From the NCBI GenBank assembly GCA_963835595.1, contig CAWIGL010000002.1, forward strand, positions 2,604,001 to 2,668,000: a DNA stretch of 64,000 nt. Reading direction: 5' to 3'. Positions within the stretch are counted from its first letter, which is position 1. The number at the start of each line of letters is the position of its first letter. Under the pieces are notes generated by a model. That model did no database searches. It had not been told where the DNA came from and saw only the letters and a program-made list of their open reading frames with translations. Origin of the DNA: CAWEPK01 sp963835595. GTDB lineage: Bacteria; Desulfobacterota; Syntrophorhabdia; Syntrophorhabdales; WCHB1-27. The translations under genes and the position numbers were made by a program. This document shows, one piece after another, positions 9,761 to 18,494 of the stretch.

Positions 9761-10771
9761 ATGATGGACACGCTCTTTTTTATCATAGAGGCCGTCGTCA
9801 AAAACCTTGTGGTGATCACGGTCCTCATGGGCTTCGTCGCCTACCTTACCCTTGCCGAGAGAAAGGTCCTCGGCCGCCTCCAGGTCAGGTTCGGGCCGAA
9901 CAGGGTAGGTCCCTTCGGTCTGCTCCAGCCCATAGCCGACGGCATAAAATCGTTCACGAAGGAAGACATCGTGCCGGCCAACGCGGACAAGCCCCTCTTC
10001 GTCATGGCGCCGATGATCGCGCTTTTTTCGGCACTTTGCATGTTCGCGGTCATCCCCTTCGGCGGCACGATACACGTCCTCGGGCGGGCAGTCAAGATGG
10101 TGATCGCAGACGTCGATATAGGTCTCCTCTACGTCTTCGCCTTCGCCACGATCGGCGAATACGGCATCGTCCTGGGCGGCTGGTCCTCGGGCAACAAGTA
10201 CGGTGTGCTCGGCTCTCTTCGGGCTGCGGCGCAGATGATAAGCTACGAGGTCCCCCTCGGCCTTATCGTCATAGGGACGTTGATTCTCGCCGGGTCCCTG
10301 CGCCTGACCGATATCGTCGAAGCGCAGCGTGGCATGTGGTTCGTAGTGTACCAGCCGTTCGCCTTTGTCCTTTATTTGATAGCGGGCCTGGCGGAGATCA
10401 ACAGGACGCCCTTCGACATGCCGGAGGCGGAGAGCGAGCTCGCCTGCGGCTTCAATATCGAGTACAGCAGCATGAAGTTCGCCCTTTTCTTCATGGCGGA
10501 ATACGCCCACATGGTCGCGGTGGCGGCCATTGCGACTACGCTCTTTTTGGGCGGCTGGCTGGGGCCCTTCTCGTCGTCCTATCCCGGCCTCGGGCCGCTC
10601 TGGTTCTTTATCAAGGTGTGCATCCTGGTCTTCTTCTTCATCTGGGAGAGGGGCACGTTCCCGAGGCTGCGGTACGACCAGATCATGCAGTTCGGGTGGA
10701 AGGTGCTCTTTCCGCTTGCCCTGGCAAACGTCGTCGTTACCGCCCTCGTGGTCGCATTGAGGGGAGCATGA
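9761..10771 (+). CDS. nuoH: Complex I subunit NuoH
   Basis: The membrane subunit at the junction of the two arms, lining the quinone channel. The 336-residue protein has about eight transmembrane segments and the family signatures ERKVLGRLQVRFGPNRVG near the N terminus and EINRTPFDMPEAESEL in the acidic loop. It starts 1 bp after the nuoG stop and its stop overlaps the nuoI start (ATGA). No anomalies. Confidence 0.97.
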   Translation: MMDTLFFIIEAVVKNLVVITVLMGFVAYLTLAERKVLGRLQVRFGPNRVGPFGLLQPIADGIKSFTKEDIVPANADKPLFVMAPMIALFSALCMFAVIPFGGTIHVLGRAVKMVIADVDIGLLYVFAFATIGEYGIVLGGWSSGNKYGVLGSLRAAAQMISYEVPLGLIVIGTLILAGSLRLTDIVEAQRGMWFVVYQPFAFVLYLIAGLAEINRTPFDMPEAESELACGFNIEYSSMKFALFFMAEYAHMVAVAAIATTLFLGGWLGPFSSSYPGLGPLWFFIKVCILVFFFIWERGTFPRLRYDQIMQFGWKVLFPLALANVVVTALVVALRGA

Positions 10772-11184
10772 TAATAAGACCCCTTCTTAAAGGTCTCAGG
10801 CTGACGCTCTCCCGGTTTTTCTCCCGGCCGATCACGATACAGTACCCGGAGGAAAAGCGGACGCCGGCCCCCAGGTGGAGGGGCATCCATTGCTTCCGGA
10901 AGGACGAGAAGGGGGAGACGACCTGCGTTGCGTGCGGCCTCTGCGTCGCAGTCTGCCCCTCGCAGTGCATCACCCTGGAGATAGGCGAGCGTGAGGACGG
11001 GCAGCGCTACCCGAGGCGCTACGAGATAGACGAGCTTCGCTGCATATTCTGCGGGTACTGCCAGGAGGCATGCCCCGTCAACGCGATAAAGTGCGGGCCG
11101 GGCTTCGAGTACGTCAAGTACAAGAGGTCCGATTTCATCCTCGACACGCGGAAGCTCCTCGACATGTACGAGGATAAGCGATGA
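10768..11184 (+). CDS. nuoI: Complex I subunit NuoI
   Basis: The ferredoxin-like subunit carrying clusters N6a and N6b between NuoG and NuoB. The 138-residue protein has two 4Fe-4S motifs: Cys53, 56, 59, 63 and Cys92, 95, 98, 102. The ATG at 10768 overlaps the nuoH stop; longer readings of this frame are nuoH shadow. It overlaps nuoJ by 4 bp. The N-terminal basic amphipathic stretch is usual for membrane contact. Confidence 0.97.
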   Translation: MIIRPLLKGLRLTLSRFFSRPITIQYPEEKRTPAPRWRGIHCFRKDEKGETTCVACGLCVAVCPSQCITLEIGEREDGQRYPRRYEIDELRCIFCGYCQEACPVNAIKCGPGFEYVKYKRSDFILDTRKLLDMYEDKR

Positions 11185-11717
11185 GCGACATGGCCTTCAT
11201 CAGCCCCGCGTTCCAGTGGGTCGTTTTCATCTGCGCGGCAGCGCTTGCCCTGTTCGGCGCGATCATGATGGTGACCCGCCGCGACCCCATCCACGGGGCG
11301 CTGTGGCTGATCGTGGCCTTCTTCTCGCTTGCGGTGATCTACCTGACGCTCAACGCGCAGTTCATTGCGGTAGCGCAGGTGATCGTCTACGCAGGGGCGA
11401 TCATGATGCTCATCATCTTCGTCATCATGCTGATACATCTTGAGACGGGGTTTGCCTACAGGACGCGCCTTTCGGGTCCGAAGGCGGTCGGCGCGGTCAT
11501 TGCGGTGGTCTTTTTTCTGGAGATCGCAGCGGCCGTCCTTACGCTGCGCTCCGGGCCGGGCCGCGCGGCAGCCGCTACTCCGTTGGGCACGGTGGAAAAC
11601 CTCGGCGCCGCCCTTTACGGCAAGTACCTCTTCCCTTTCGAGATAGCCTCCATCCTGCTCCTGGTCGGCATCGTGGGGGCGGTAATTTTGGCGCGCAGGA
11701 GGGGCGAGAAGGGTTGA
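11181..11717 (+). CDS. nuoJ: Complex I subunit NuoJ
   Basis: A membrane-arm subunit with about five transmembrane helices, 178 residues. The conserved segment VYAGAIMMLIIFVIML is the third helix, which contains the pi-bulge important for coupling. It starts in an ATGA overlap with nuoI. A 67-bp gap with two palindromes follows before nuoK, the largest gap inside this operon. Confidence 0.95.
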   Translation: MSDMAFISPAFQWVVFICAAALALFGAIMMVTRRDPIHGALWLIVAFFSLAVIYLTLNAQFIAVAQVIVYAGAIMMLIIFVIMLIHLETGFAYRTRLSGPKAVGAVIAVVFFLEIAAAVLTLRSGPGRAAAATPLGTVENLGAALYGKYLFPFEIASILLLVGIVGAVILARRRGEKG

Positions 11718-11720
11718 CGG

Positions 11721-11754
11721 ATGCGCCCCGGCGCATATAAGCGCACAGTGCGCT
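11721..11754 (+). other. Two adjacent palindromes between nuoJ and nuoK
   Basis: ATGCGCCCCGGCGCAT at 11721-11736 can fold as a 6-bp stem with a CCCG loop. AGCGCACAGTGCGCT at 11740-11754 is a second palindrome. No T-run follows, so an intrinsic terminator is unlikely. An RNA processing or stability element, or a protein-binding site, is possible. Confidence 0.5.
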
Positions 11755-11784
11755 GCCTGGGGCTTTGGGGATTAGGGAGAGTTT

Positions 11785-12096
11785 ATGCTGCACGGTGTGC
11801 CTACGAGCTTCTATTTCGCCCTGAGCGGCGCCCTTTTTACTATAGGCGCAATAGGGGTGATTACGCGGCGGAACGCGATAGTCGTCTTCATGTGCATCGA
11901 GCTGATGCTCAACGGCGTAAACCTCGCGTTCATCGCAGCGGGCAACATGCTCAACTCCGTGGACGGCATGATCTTTGTCTTCTTCATAATGACGGTTGCA
12001 GCGGCGGAGGCCGCGATAGGTCTCGCCATATTCGTGCTCCTCTTCAGACTTCGCGGGAGCGTGAACTTAGACGAGATACACCTGCTCAAAGGTTAG
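11785..12096 (+). CDS. nuoK: Complex I subunit NuoK
   Basis: A small proton-translocating membrane subunit, 103 residues with three helices. The two conserved membrane glutamates are in view: one in the CIELMLNGVNL helix and one in the AAAEAAIGLAI helix. GGGAGAG lies a few bases before the ATG. It ends 3 bp before nuoL. Normal for the family. Confidence 0.96.
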   Translation: MLHGVPTSFYFALSGALFTIGAIGVITRRNAIVVFMCIELMLNGVNLAFIAAGNMLNSVDGMIFVFFIMTVAAAEAAIGLAIFVLLFRLRGSVNLDEIHLLKG

Positions 12097-12099
12097 GCG

Positions 12100-14082
12100 A
12101 TGGCTGATTACATCTGGCTCATACCGGCAATGCCCGCAGTCGGCTTCCTCATCAACGGGTTCCTGGGACGGAAGCTGCCGAAGGGGGTTGTCTCTTTCAT
12201 CGCCTGCCTGGCGATCTTCGTCTCCTTCGTAGTCTCAGCGATCATCTTCATCGACTTTTTGAGGCTCGCGCCGGGCGCGAGGCTCTTCGAGAAGAACGTC
12301 TACGACTGGATCGCCTCCGGCGAATTCACCGCGAGCGTGGGCTTCAGGATCGATACGCTCTCTATAGTCATGTGCCTGGTCGTGTCGGGCGTGGGCTTCC
12401 TCATCCACGTCTATTCGGCGGGCTACATGCACGAAGACGAGGGCTTTGCCCGTTATTTCACCTATCTGAACCTCTTCGTCTTCATGATGCTCATCCTCGT
12501 GACTGCGAACAACATGCTCCTCATGTTCGTCGGCTGGGAGGGTGTCGGCTTGTGCTCTTACCTCCTCATCGGCTTCTGGTACAAGAAGGACAGCGCGTCG
12601 AACGCAGGGAAGAAGGCGTTTATCGTCAACAGGATAGGCGACTTCGGCTTCCTGCTCGGCGTATTCTTCCTCCTTACGACCCTGGGCGCCCACGGTGTCT
12701 GGACGCTCGATTTCGGGGCGCTCCAGAAGAACGCCCATTTAATTACGGGGTGCGCCGCAACGGTGATAACGCTCCTCTTCTTCGTGGGCGCAACGGGCAA
12801 GTCGGCCCAGATACCTTTGTACGTCTGGCTGCCCGACGCAATGGAAGGCCCGACGCCGGTCAGCTCGCTCATCCACGCGGCGACGATGGTCACGGCAGGC
12901 GTCTACATGATCGCCAGGCTCAACTTCCTTTACGTCATGGCGCCTACTACGATGTTCGTCGTGACGCTGATCGGCGTGCTGACCGCGCTTTTTGCGGCCA
13001 CCATCGGCTGTGCCCAGTACGACATCAAGCGCGTGCTCGCATACTCCACCGTGAGCCAGTTGGGTTATATGTTCGTCGGCGTCGGCTCCGGCGCGTTCGC
13101 TGCGGGCATTTTCCATCTTATGACCCATGCCTTCTTCAAGGGCCTCCTCTTCCTGGCGGCAGGCAGCGTGATGCACGCCATGAGCGGCGAGCTCGACATG
13201 CGCAAAATGGGCGGCCTCAAAAAGCGCATCCCCGTCACCTACTGGACGTTCCTTGCAGGCTGCATCGCCATCGCCGGCGTCCCCGGCTTTTCCGGCTTTT
13301 TCAGTAAGGACGAGATCATGTGGAAGGTCTTCGCCAACTACGGCGGCAGCCTCGCCTTCTGGATGGTCGGCGCCCTCACCGCGGGCCTGACCGCTTTCTA
13401 CATGTTCAGGATGTTCTTCACGACGTTCCACGGCGATTGCCGTGCGCCGGAAGAGGTGAAGCACCACATCCACGAGTCGCCGAAGGTGATGACGATACCC
13501 CTTATGGTGCTCGCCGTCCTTTCGGTCGTCGGCGGATGGGTCGGCATACCCCATATACTCGGAGGGTCGAACCATTTCGAGCGGTGGCTTGAGCCTGTCT
13601 TCGGCCCGGCGAAGGAGGCGGCAGCACCCGCCCTCAATATCGTGACGCCCGTATTCGCTGAAAGCGCGCAGGCGCAGGCGCACGCATCTTCGGCCGAGGG
13701 GCTGCTCATGGCAGCAGCCGTGATTATCGCCTTCGCGGGCATCTTCATCGCCTACTACCTTTACGTGCGGCGTCCCGACATACCGGGGAAATTAGTTGCA
13801 GCCCTGCCCGGCGTCTTCAGGACGGTCAACAACAAGTATTACGTGGACGAGCTATACCAGGCGACCTTCGTGCGCGGGCTTTTCGCGCTCGGCCGCTTCT
13901 GCAAGAGGGTGGTCGATGAGACGCTCATCGACGGCACGATAAACGGCGTCGCGTGGCTGCTCCGCGTCATCGGCGGCCTGATCCGGCTCTTCCAGTCGGG
14001 ATACGTGCAGGGTTACGCCTTCGCCCTGCTGCTCGGCGCGATCCTGGCGCTCGGCTATCTCATTATAAGGGTGGTCCTGTAA
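12100..14082 (+). CDS. nuoL: Complex I subunit NuoL
   Basis: The distal antiporter-like proton pump, 660 residues. It shows the helix-5 glutamate region FVGWEGVGLCSYLLIGFW, the conserved lysine helix TGKSAQIPLYVWLPDAMEGPTPVSSLIH and the long C-terminal amphipathic helix region ending in a final transmembrane segment. A loop near residues 505-530 is rich in Ala and Gln. Intact and in order between nuoK and nuoM. Confidence 0.97.
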   Translation: MADYIWLIPAMPAVGFLINGFLGRKLPKGVVSFIACLAIFVSFVVSAIIFIDFLRLAPGARLFEKNVYDWIASGEFTASVGFRIDTLSIVMCLVVSGVGFLIHVYSAGYMHEDEGFARYFTYLNLFVFMMLILVTANNMLLMFVGWEGVGLCSYLLIGFWYKKDSASNAGKKAFIVNRIGDFGFLLGVFFLLTTLGAHGVWTLDFGALQKNAHLITGCAATVITLLFFVGATGKSAQIPLYVWLPDAMEGPTPVSSLIHAATMVTAGVYMIARLNFLYVMAPTTMFVVTLIGVLTALFAATIGCAQYDIKRVLAYSTVSQLGYMFVGVGSGAFAAGIFHLMTHAFFKGLLFLAAGSVMHAMSGELDMRKMGGLKKRIPVTYWTFLAGCIAIAGVPGFSGFFSKDEIMWKVFANYGGSLAFWMVGALTAGLTAFYMFRMFFTTFHGDCRAPEEVKHHIHESPKVMTIPLMVLAVLSVVGGWVGIPHILGGSNHFERWLEPVFGPAKEAAAPALNIVTPVFAESAQAQAHASSAEGLLMAAAVIIAFAGIFIAYYLYVRRPDIPGKLVAALPGVFRTVNNKYYVDELYQATFVRGLFALGRFCKRVVDETLIDGTINGVAWLLRVIGGLIRLFQSGYVQGYAFALLLGAILALGYLIIRVVL

Positions 14083-14088
14083 GGTGAC

Positions 14089-15654
14089 ATGAGCCAGATC
14101 TCCTTTCCCATATTAAGCACGCTGATCTATGTGCCGCTCCTGGGGGCCGTGGTGCTCCTCTTTGTGGGCAGGAAGCACGAGCTTTTCATCAAATCGTTCA
14201 CCCTCGTCTTTTCGATTGCCGAGTTCGCCCTCTCCCTGCCGCTATTCTTCCTCTTCGACGAGCAGGCGAAGGGCATGCAGTTCATGGAGAAGGCGGCATG
14301 GTTCCCCGAATGGGGCATCAACTACCTGCTCGGCATAGACGGCATAAGCCTGCTCCTCGTGCTCCTGACGACCTTCCTGACGATCCTCTGCGTGCTCGTC
14401 TCCTGGAAGGCGATACAGACGCGGGTGAAGGAATACTACATCACCTTCCTGTTTTTGGAGACGGCCATGATAGGGACGCTCTGCGCCCTCGACCTGGTCC
14501 TCTTCTATATCTTCTGGGAGCTGATGCTCATCCCCATGTACCTCCTTATCGGCGTGTGGGGAGGCCCCAAGAGGGTTTACGCTGCAATCAAGTTTTTCCT
14601 TTTTACGATGGTCGGCAGCGTCCTCATGCTCCTTGCCATCTTCGTCCTCTATTTCCACAACGCGGCACAGACGGGCGTCTCGACATTCAACGTCCTCGAC
14701 CTTTACAGGACGACCGTGCCTATCGGCCTCCAGTACTGGCTGTTCGCCGCCTTCGCCCTCTCGTTCGCGATCAAGGTCCCCATGTTCCCAGTCCATACGT
14801 GGCTGCCGGACGCGCATACGGAAGCGCCGACGGCAGGGAGCGTCATCCTCGCGGGCGTGTTGCTCAAGATGGGGACATACGGCTTCCTGCGGTTCGCCAT
14901 ACCGCTCTTCCCGAAGGCGGCCTTCGACGCGATCCCCCTCATGAGCACGCTGGCGATCATAGGCATCATATACGGGGCGATAGTCAGCATGATGCAGCCC
15001 GACCTTAAGCGCCTGATCGCGTTTTCCAGCGTAAGCCACCTGGGCTACGTGATGCTCGGCATGTTCGCCTTCAACATGCAGGGCGTGCAGGGGAGCATCT
15101 ACCAGATGCTCAGCCACGGCGTCAGCACAGGCGGCCTCTTCCTCCTGGTCGGCATGGTCTACGAGAGACGCCATACGCGAATGATATCCGATTTCGGCGG
15201 CCTGTCCGCCTCGATGCCTATCTTTGCGATCTTCTTTATGATCGTCACGCTGTCGTCGATCGCCCTGCCCGGGACGAACGGCTTCGTCGGCGAGTTCCTC
15301 ATACTCCTCGGCGCGTTCAGGTCGGTCAAGCTTTACGGCATCCTCGGCGCGGTAGGCGTGATACTGGGCGCAGTCTACATGCTGTGGATGTTCCAGCGGG
15401 TCATGTTCGGCGAGATCAAGAAAGAGGAGAACAGGAAGGTCACGGACCTGGGGGGCAGGGAGATAGTCACCCTCTGCTGCGTCGTCTTCTTCATCGTCCT
15501 CATGGGCGTCTACCCGAAGATGTTTTTCAAGAAGATGGACACGTCCGTGCAGGGCTTCCTGAGCTTCGTGAAGGAGAGGAACGCGTACTACTCGACGATG
15601 ACCGTAAAGCACCCGGCCGTCGCTTTGAAGACCCCCGGCGAAGGCAGCCGATAG
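14089..15654 (+). CDS. nuoM: Complex I subunit NuoM
   Basis: The central antiporter-like proton pump, 521 residues with about 14 helices. Conserved features include FYIFWELMLIPMYLLIGVWG (helix-5 Glu) and FAIKVPMFPVHTWLPDAHTEAP (helix-7 Lys). It follows nuoL by 6 bp and precedes nuoN by 10 bp. No frame problems. Confidence 0.97.
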   Translation: MSQISFPILSTLIYVPLLGAVVLLFVGRKHELFIKSFTLVFSIAEFALSLPLFFLFDEQAKGMQFMEKAAWFPEWGINYLLGIDGISLLLVLLTTFLTILCVLVSWKAIQTRVKEYYITFLFLETAMIGTLCALDLVLFYIFWELMLIPMYLLIGVWGGPKRVYAAIKFFLFTMVGSVLMLLAIFVLYFHNAAQTGVSTFNVLDLYRTTVPIGLQYWLFAAFALSFAIKVPMFPVHTWLPDAHTEAPTAGSVILAGVLLKMGTYGFLRFAIPLFPKAAFDAIPLMSTLAIIGIIYGAIVSMMQPDLKRLIAFSSVSHLGYVMLGMFAFNMQGVQGSIYQMLSHGVSTGGLFLLVGMVYERRHTRMISDFGGLSASMPIFAIFFMIVTLSSIALPGTNGFVGEFLILLGAFRSVKLYGILGAVGVILGAVYMLWMFQRVMFGEIKKEENRKVTDLGGREIVTLCCVVFFIVLMGVYPKMFFKKMDTSVQGFLSFVKERNAYYSTMTVKHPAVALKTPGEGSR

Positions 15655-15664
15655 AGGTTATGGG

Positions 15665-17121
15665 ATGAACATGATGCCTCCTGTTTCCGATTTTGAATGG
15701 ATCCTGCCGGAGATAACGGTTGCCGTCTTCGGGCTCCTCGTGCTCCTTGCGGACGCCGCGCGCTCCGGCCGGGGCAGGACAGGCGGGCTGCTCACCCTCG
15801 TCGGGTCGGCCCTCGCCTTCTATTTCACCATGCACCTCTGGTCCGTGCGGACGAGCGCCTTCAGCGGCCTCTACACCATCGACGCCTTCGGCACGTTCTT
15901 CAAGACTATATTCCTTTTGATCCTCTTCCTCGTCGCCCTCATATCGCTCGGTTACACTAAGCGGGAGGAGATGCCGGCGGGCGAGTATTACGCGTTGTTG
16001 CTTTTCGCCGCCCTCGGCATGATGGTGATGGTCTCGTCGGACAGCTTTATAACGATCTTCATCGGCCTTGAGTTGATGTCCCTGTCGATTTACATCCTTT
16101 GCGGGCTGCTTAAGGGGCAGCCTGCCGCCCTTGAGGCGTCTTTGAAGTACTTCCTCCTCGGCTCCTTCGCCACCGCCTTTTTCCTTTACGGGATCGCCCT
16201 GGTCTTCGCCTCGACGGGGGCAATCGACATCCGCATGGTGCGCACCGTGGCGATGGCGAAAAACCTCGCGCACAGACCCTGTCTTTTTGACAGGCATTGC
16301 CCTTCTCATCGTCGGCTTCGGCTTCAAGACCGCGTCTGTCCCCTTCCATATGTGGACGCCCGACGTTTACGAGGGCGCGCCCACCTCCGTCACCGTCTTC
16401 ATGGCGACTGGCGTCAAGGCGGCCGCCTTCGGCGCTTTTTTGAGGGTCTTCTACACCGCCTTCTACCCGTTCATTGGGGACTGGTCGGGCATGCTCTGGC
16501 TGATCGCAGTGCTCACTATGTCTGCCGGCAACATCATCGCCCTCGTCCAGAACAACATAAAGCGGCTGCTCGCCTATTCGAGCATCGCCCACGCGGGGTA
16601 TATCCTGATCGCCTTCGTTACGGGCGACAAGGTCCTCTCGTCGAGCGTCCTCTATTACCTCCTTGCTTACACCTTCATGAACCTTGGGGCCTTCACCGTG
16701 GTGATCGTCCTCGGCAGGAAGGGTGAGGGCAATGAGGACATCGACAGCTATGCGGGTCTCGCGGGCCGCCACCCCTTCGTCGCGCTCTGTATGACGATCT
16801 TCCTCCTGTCGCTGACGGGCATACCGCCGCTCGCGGGGTTCACGGGCAAGTTCTACATCTTCAGCGACGCCATGAAAGGGCGCTTCTACTGGCTGGGCGT
16901 CATCGGCATGTTGAACAGCGCGGTAGCCGCATATTATTACCTGCGCGTCCTGATGTACATGTATTTCAAGGAGCCCGTGAAGGAGATCGGCAAGATAGAC
17001 ATCTCGCCCGCCTACGTCGTAGTGATGCTCGTGAGCGTAGGCGCCCTCCTCTACCTCGGGCATCTTCCCGCGCGACTTCCTGCTGCTGGCCCAAAAATCG
17101 GTCTCGATCTTCATTCAGTAA
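15665..17121 (+). CDS. nuoN: Complex I subunit NuoN, two frameshifts
   Basis: The third antiporter-like pump and last gene of the operon. The frame breaks at the A at 16274 (NLAH then DPVFLTGIALL in another frame) and again in the GGG at 17058-17060 (YLG then IFPRDFLLLAQKS). Removing one base at each gives a 484-residue protein ending at TAA 17119-17121, the usual length. Conserved FGFKTASVPFHMWTPDVYEG lies just after the first break. Both changes are one-base gains, and the flanking sequence shows no other decay. An error in the sequence is likelier than a dead gene, since nuoA-M are intact. Confidence 0.88.
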
Positions 17122-17127
17122 ATTTAA

Positions 17128-17254
17128 CGGCCGGAGGAGATTTCGCGCCTTTTCCGCCGTTTTCTTCGGTGCACCGCGTCGGCGTACAAAAAAAGTACAG
17201 CCTCGGCGGGCGCCTCGAAAGCCGACGAAAAATTCATCGAAATTCCTCCGGCCG
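17128..17254. repeat. 127-bp long imperfect inverted repeat (MITE-like or structured RNA)
   Basis: The left arm CGGCCGGAGGAGATTTCG (17128-17145) is matched by the inverted right arm ending 17254, with one base missing. The inside also pairs imperfectly around a central GTAC-A7-GTAC hairpin. It begins 6 bp after the nuoN stop. No clear target duplication and no coding potential are seen. It could be a miniature inverted-repeat element or a 3' RNA structure between the convergent nuo and hem operons. Confidence 0.55.
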
Positions 17255-17318
17255 CCAGCAACAAGATGCGTAACCACAGGGAATTCGTTCACCTGCCGTC
17301 AATTTGAGGGCGTAGGTT

Positions 17319-17573
17319 CTATTCGTCTTTCAAGAACAGTTGGTGGTATTCGGGTTCGGAGAGATATTTCTTGAGCATCTTGGCTACGACATCGAAGACC
17401 TCGGCCAGGTCGTCGTCGGACATGCGCTTGAGGACCGTTTGCATCAAGCGGTCGTCGGAGAACTTCTGAAGGTAGACCCGCAGCGTATTTTCATTGGATT
17501 GCCTGTCGAGGCCGTAGCCCACGAAGCCATCGAAGGTTTCTACAAAATCATGGGAGTGCTTTGCCATAGTCAC
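17319..17573 (-). CDS. Small conserved cytoplasmic protein, function unknown
   Basis: An 84-residue soluble, acidic protein starting MTMAKHSHDFVETFDGFVGY and ending EYHQLFLKDE, with mixed helical character and no Cys or transmembrane segment. From memory it resembles short 'cytoplasmic proteins' annotated in Geobacter-like genomes; this could not be checked. It is the last gene of the ccsA-hemA-hemC run, 15 bp after hemC, so it is probably cotranscribed with the heme genes. No function is proposed. Confidence 0.7.
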   Translation of the reverse strand: MTMAKHSHDFVETFDGFVGYGLDRQSNENTLRVYLQKFSDDRLMQTVLKRMSDDDLAEVFDVVAKMLKKYLSEPEYHQLFLKDE

Positions 17574-17588
17574 CCTCGCTTAGTATTT

Positions 17589-18494
17589 TCATTGCGCGCT
17601 TTTACTTTTGGCGCGCAACAGCTCCGACAGGAGCCTGTCCGTGAGTGCCGGGCCTTCGCTGCGGTCGCCCTCCAGTCCGCCGCTGAAGAGGATCGTCCCG
17701 TCCTCTTCCCCGTAGACGGCGCGCAGGGCGACACGGCCTTCCGAAAGCTGCGCGTTGACGCCGAGGGGCACGCTGCATCCGCCGCCGACGCCGGCAAGGA
17801 ACCTGCGCTCCAGGCCCACCTCGAAGGCGGTGGCGTCGTGGTCGAGGGGCCGCACAAGCTCGGACGCCTCACCCGTTGAACGCGTTTCTACGCCTATGGC
17901 CCCCTGCCCGCACGGCGGCACCATGATATCGAGCGGCAGGGCCTCCCTTATGCTGTCCTGGAGGCCCATCCTCATTACGCCTGCGCACGCGAGTATGACC
18001 GCGTCGAGGTCGCCCGCATCGAGCTTCTTGACGCGGGTATCCACGTTGCCCCGCAGGGGGACGACCTCGACGTCCGGCCTCAATGCGGCTAGCTGGGCCT
18101 TGCGGCGCATGCTGCTCGTGCCTATCCTCGCCCCCTGCCGTACATCGAGGAGCCGGCCGTATTTAAGCGAGATGAAGGCGTCCCTCGGGTCCTCCCTTTC
18201 AAGGACTGCGCTCAGGGCGAGCCCGCCAAGAAGCTCCGTCGGAAGGTCCTTGACGCTGTGGACCGCGAGGTCGATCTCCCCGGCAGCCAGGGCCTCCTCG
18301 ATCTCCTTTATGAAGAGGCCCTTGCGGCCTATCAGGTAAAGGGGCGTATCCCAGATAGAGTCACCCGTCGTCTTTATGACCTTTACGCTGAATTCCATAT
18401 CGGGGTAAAGGCGCGAAAGGCCCTCCCATACGATCCCCGTCTGGATCAGGGCGAGCTTACTCCCCCTCGTCCCTATTACCCATTTTTTTTTCAT
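17589..18494 (-). CDS. hemC: Hydroxymethylbilane synthase (porphobilinogen deaminase)
   Basis: Condenses four porphobilinogen molecules into hydroxymethylbilane in tetrapyrrole synthesis. The 301-residue protein starts KKWVIGTRGSKLAL. It has the HSVKDLPTEL and GTSSMRRKAQL active-site blocks, and Cys240 in GGGCSVPLG, which carries the dipyrromethane cofactor. It overlaps the end of hemA by 38 bp, so the two are translationally linked. Function is clear. Confidence 0.97.
   Translation of the reverse strand: MKKKWVIGTRGSKLALIQTGIVWEGLSRLYPDMEFSVKVIKTTGDSIWDTPLYLIGRKGLFIKEIEEALAAGEIDLAVHSVKDLPTELLGGLALSAVLEREDPRDAFISLKYGRLLDVRQGARIGTSSMRRKAQLAALRPDVEVVPLRGNVDTRVKKLDAGDLDAVILACAGVMRMGLQDSIREALPLDIMVPPCGQGAIGVETRSTGEASELVRPLDHDATAFEVGLERRFLAGVGGGCSVPLGVNAQLSEGRVALRAVYGEEDGTILFSGGLEGDRSEGPALTDRLLSELLRAKSKSAQ

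Noticed and set aside
14242..15612. A 456-codon minus-strand frame opposite nuoM
   Set aside because: Composition is the Arg/His/Glu/Asp-rich pattern typical of antisense reading through a membrane protein gene. NuoM is certain.
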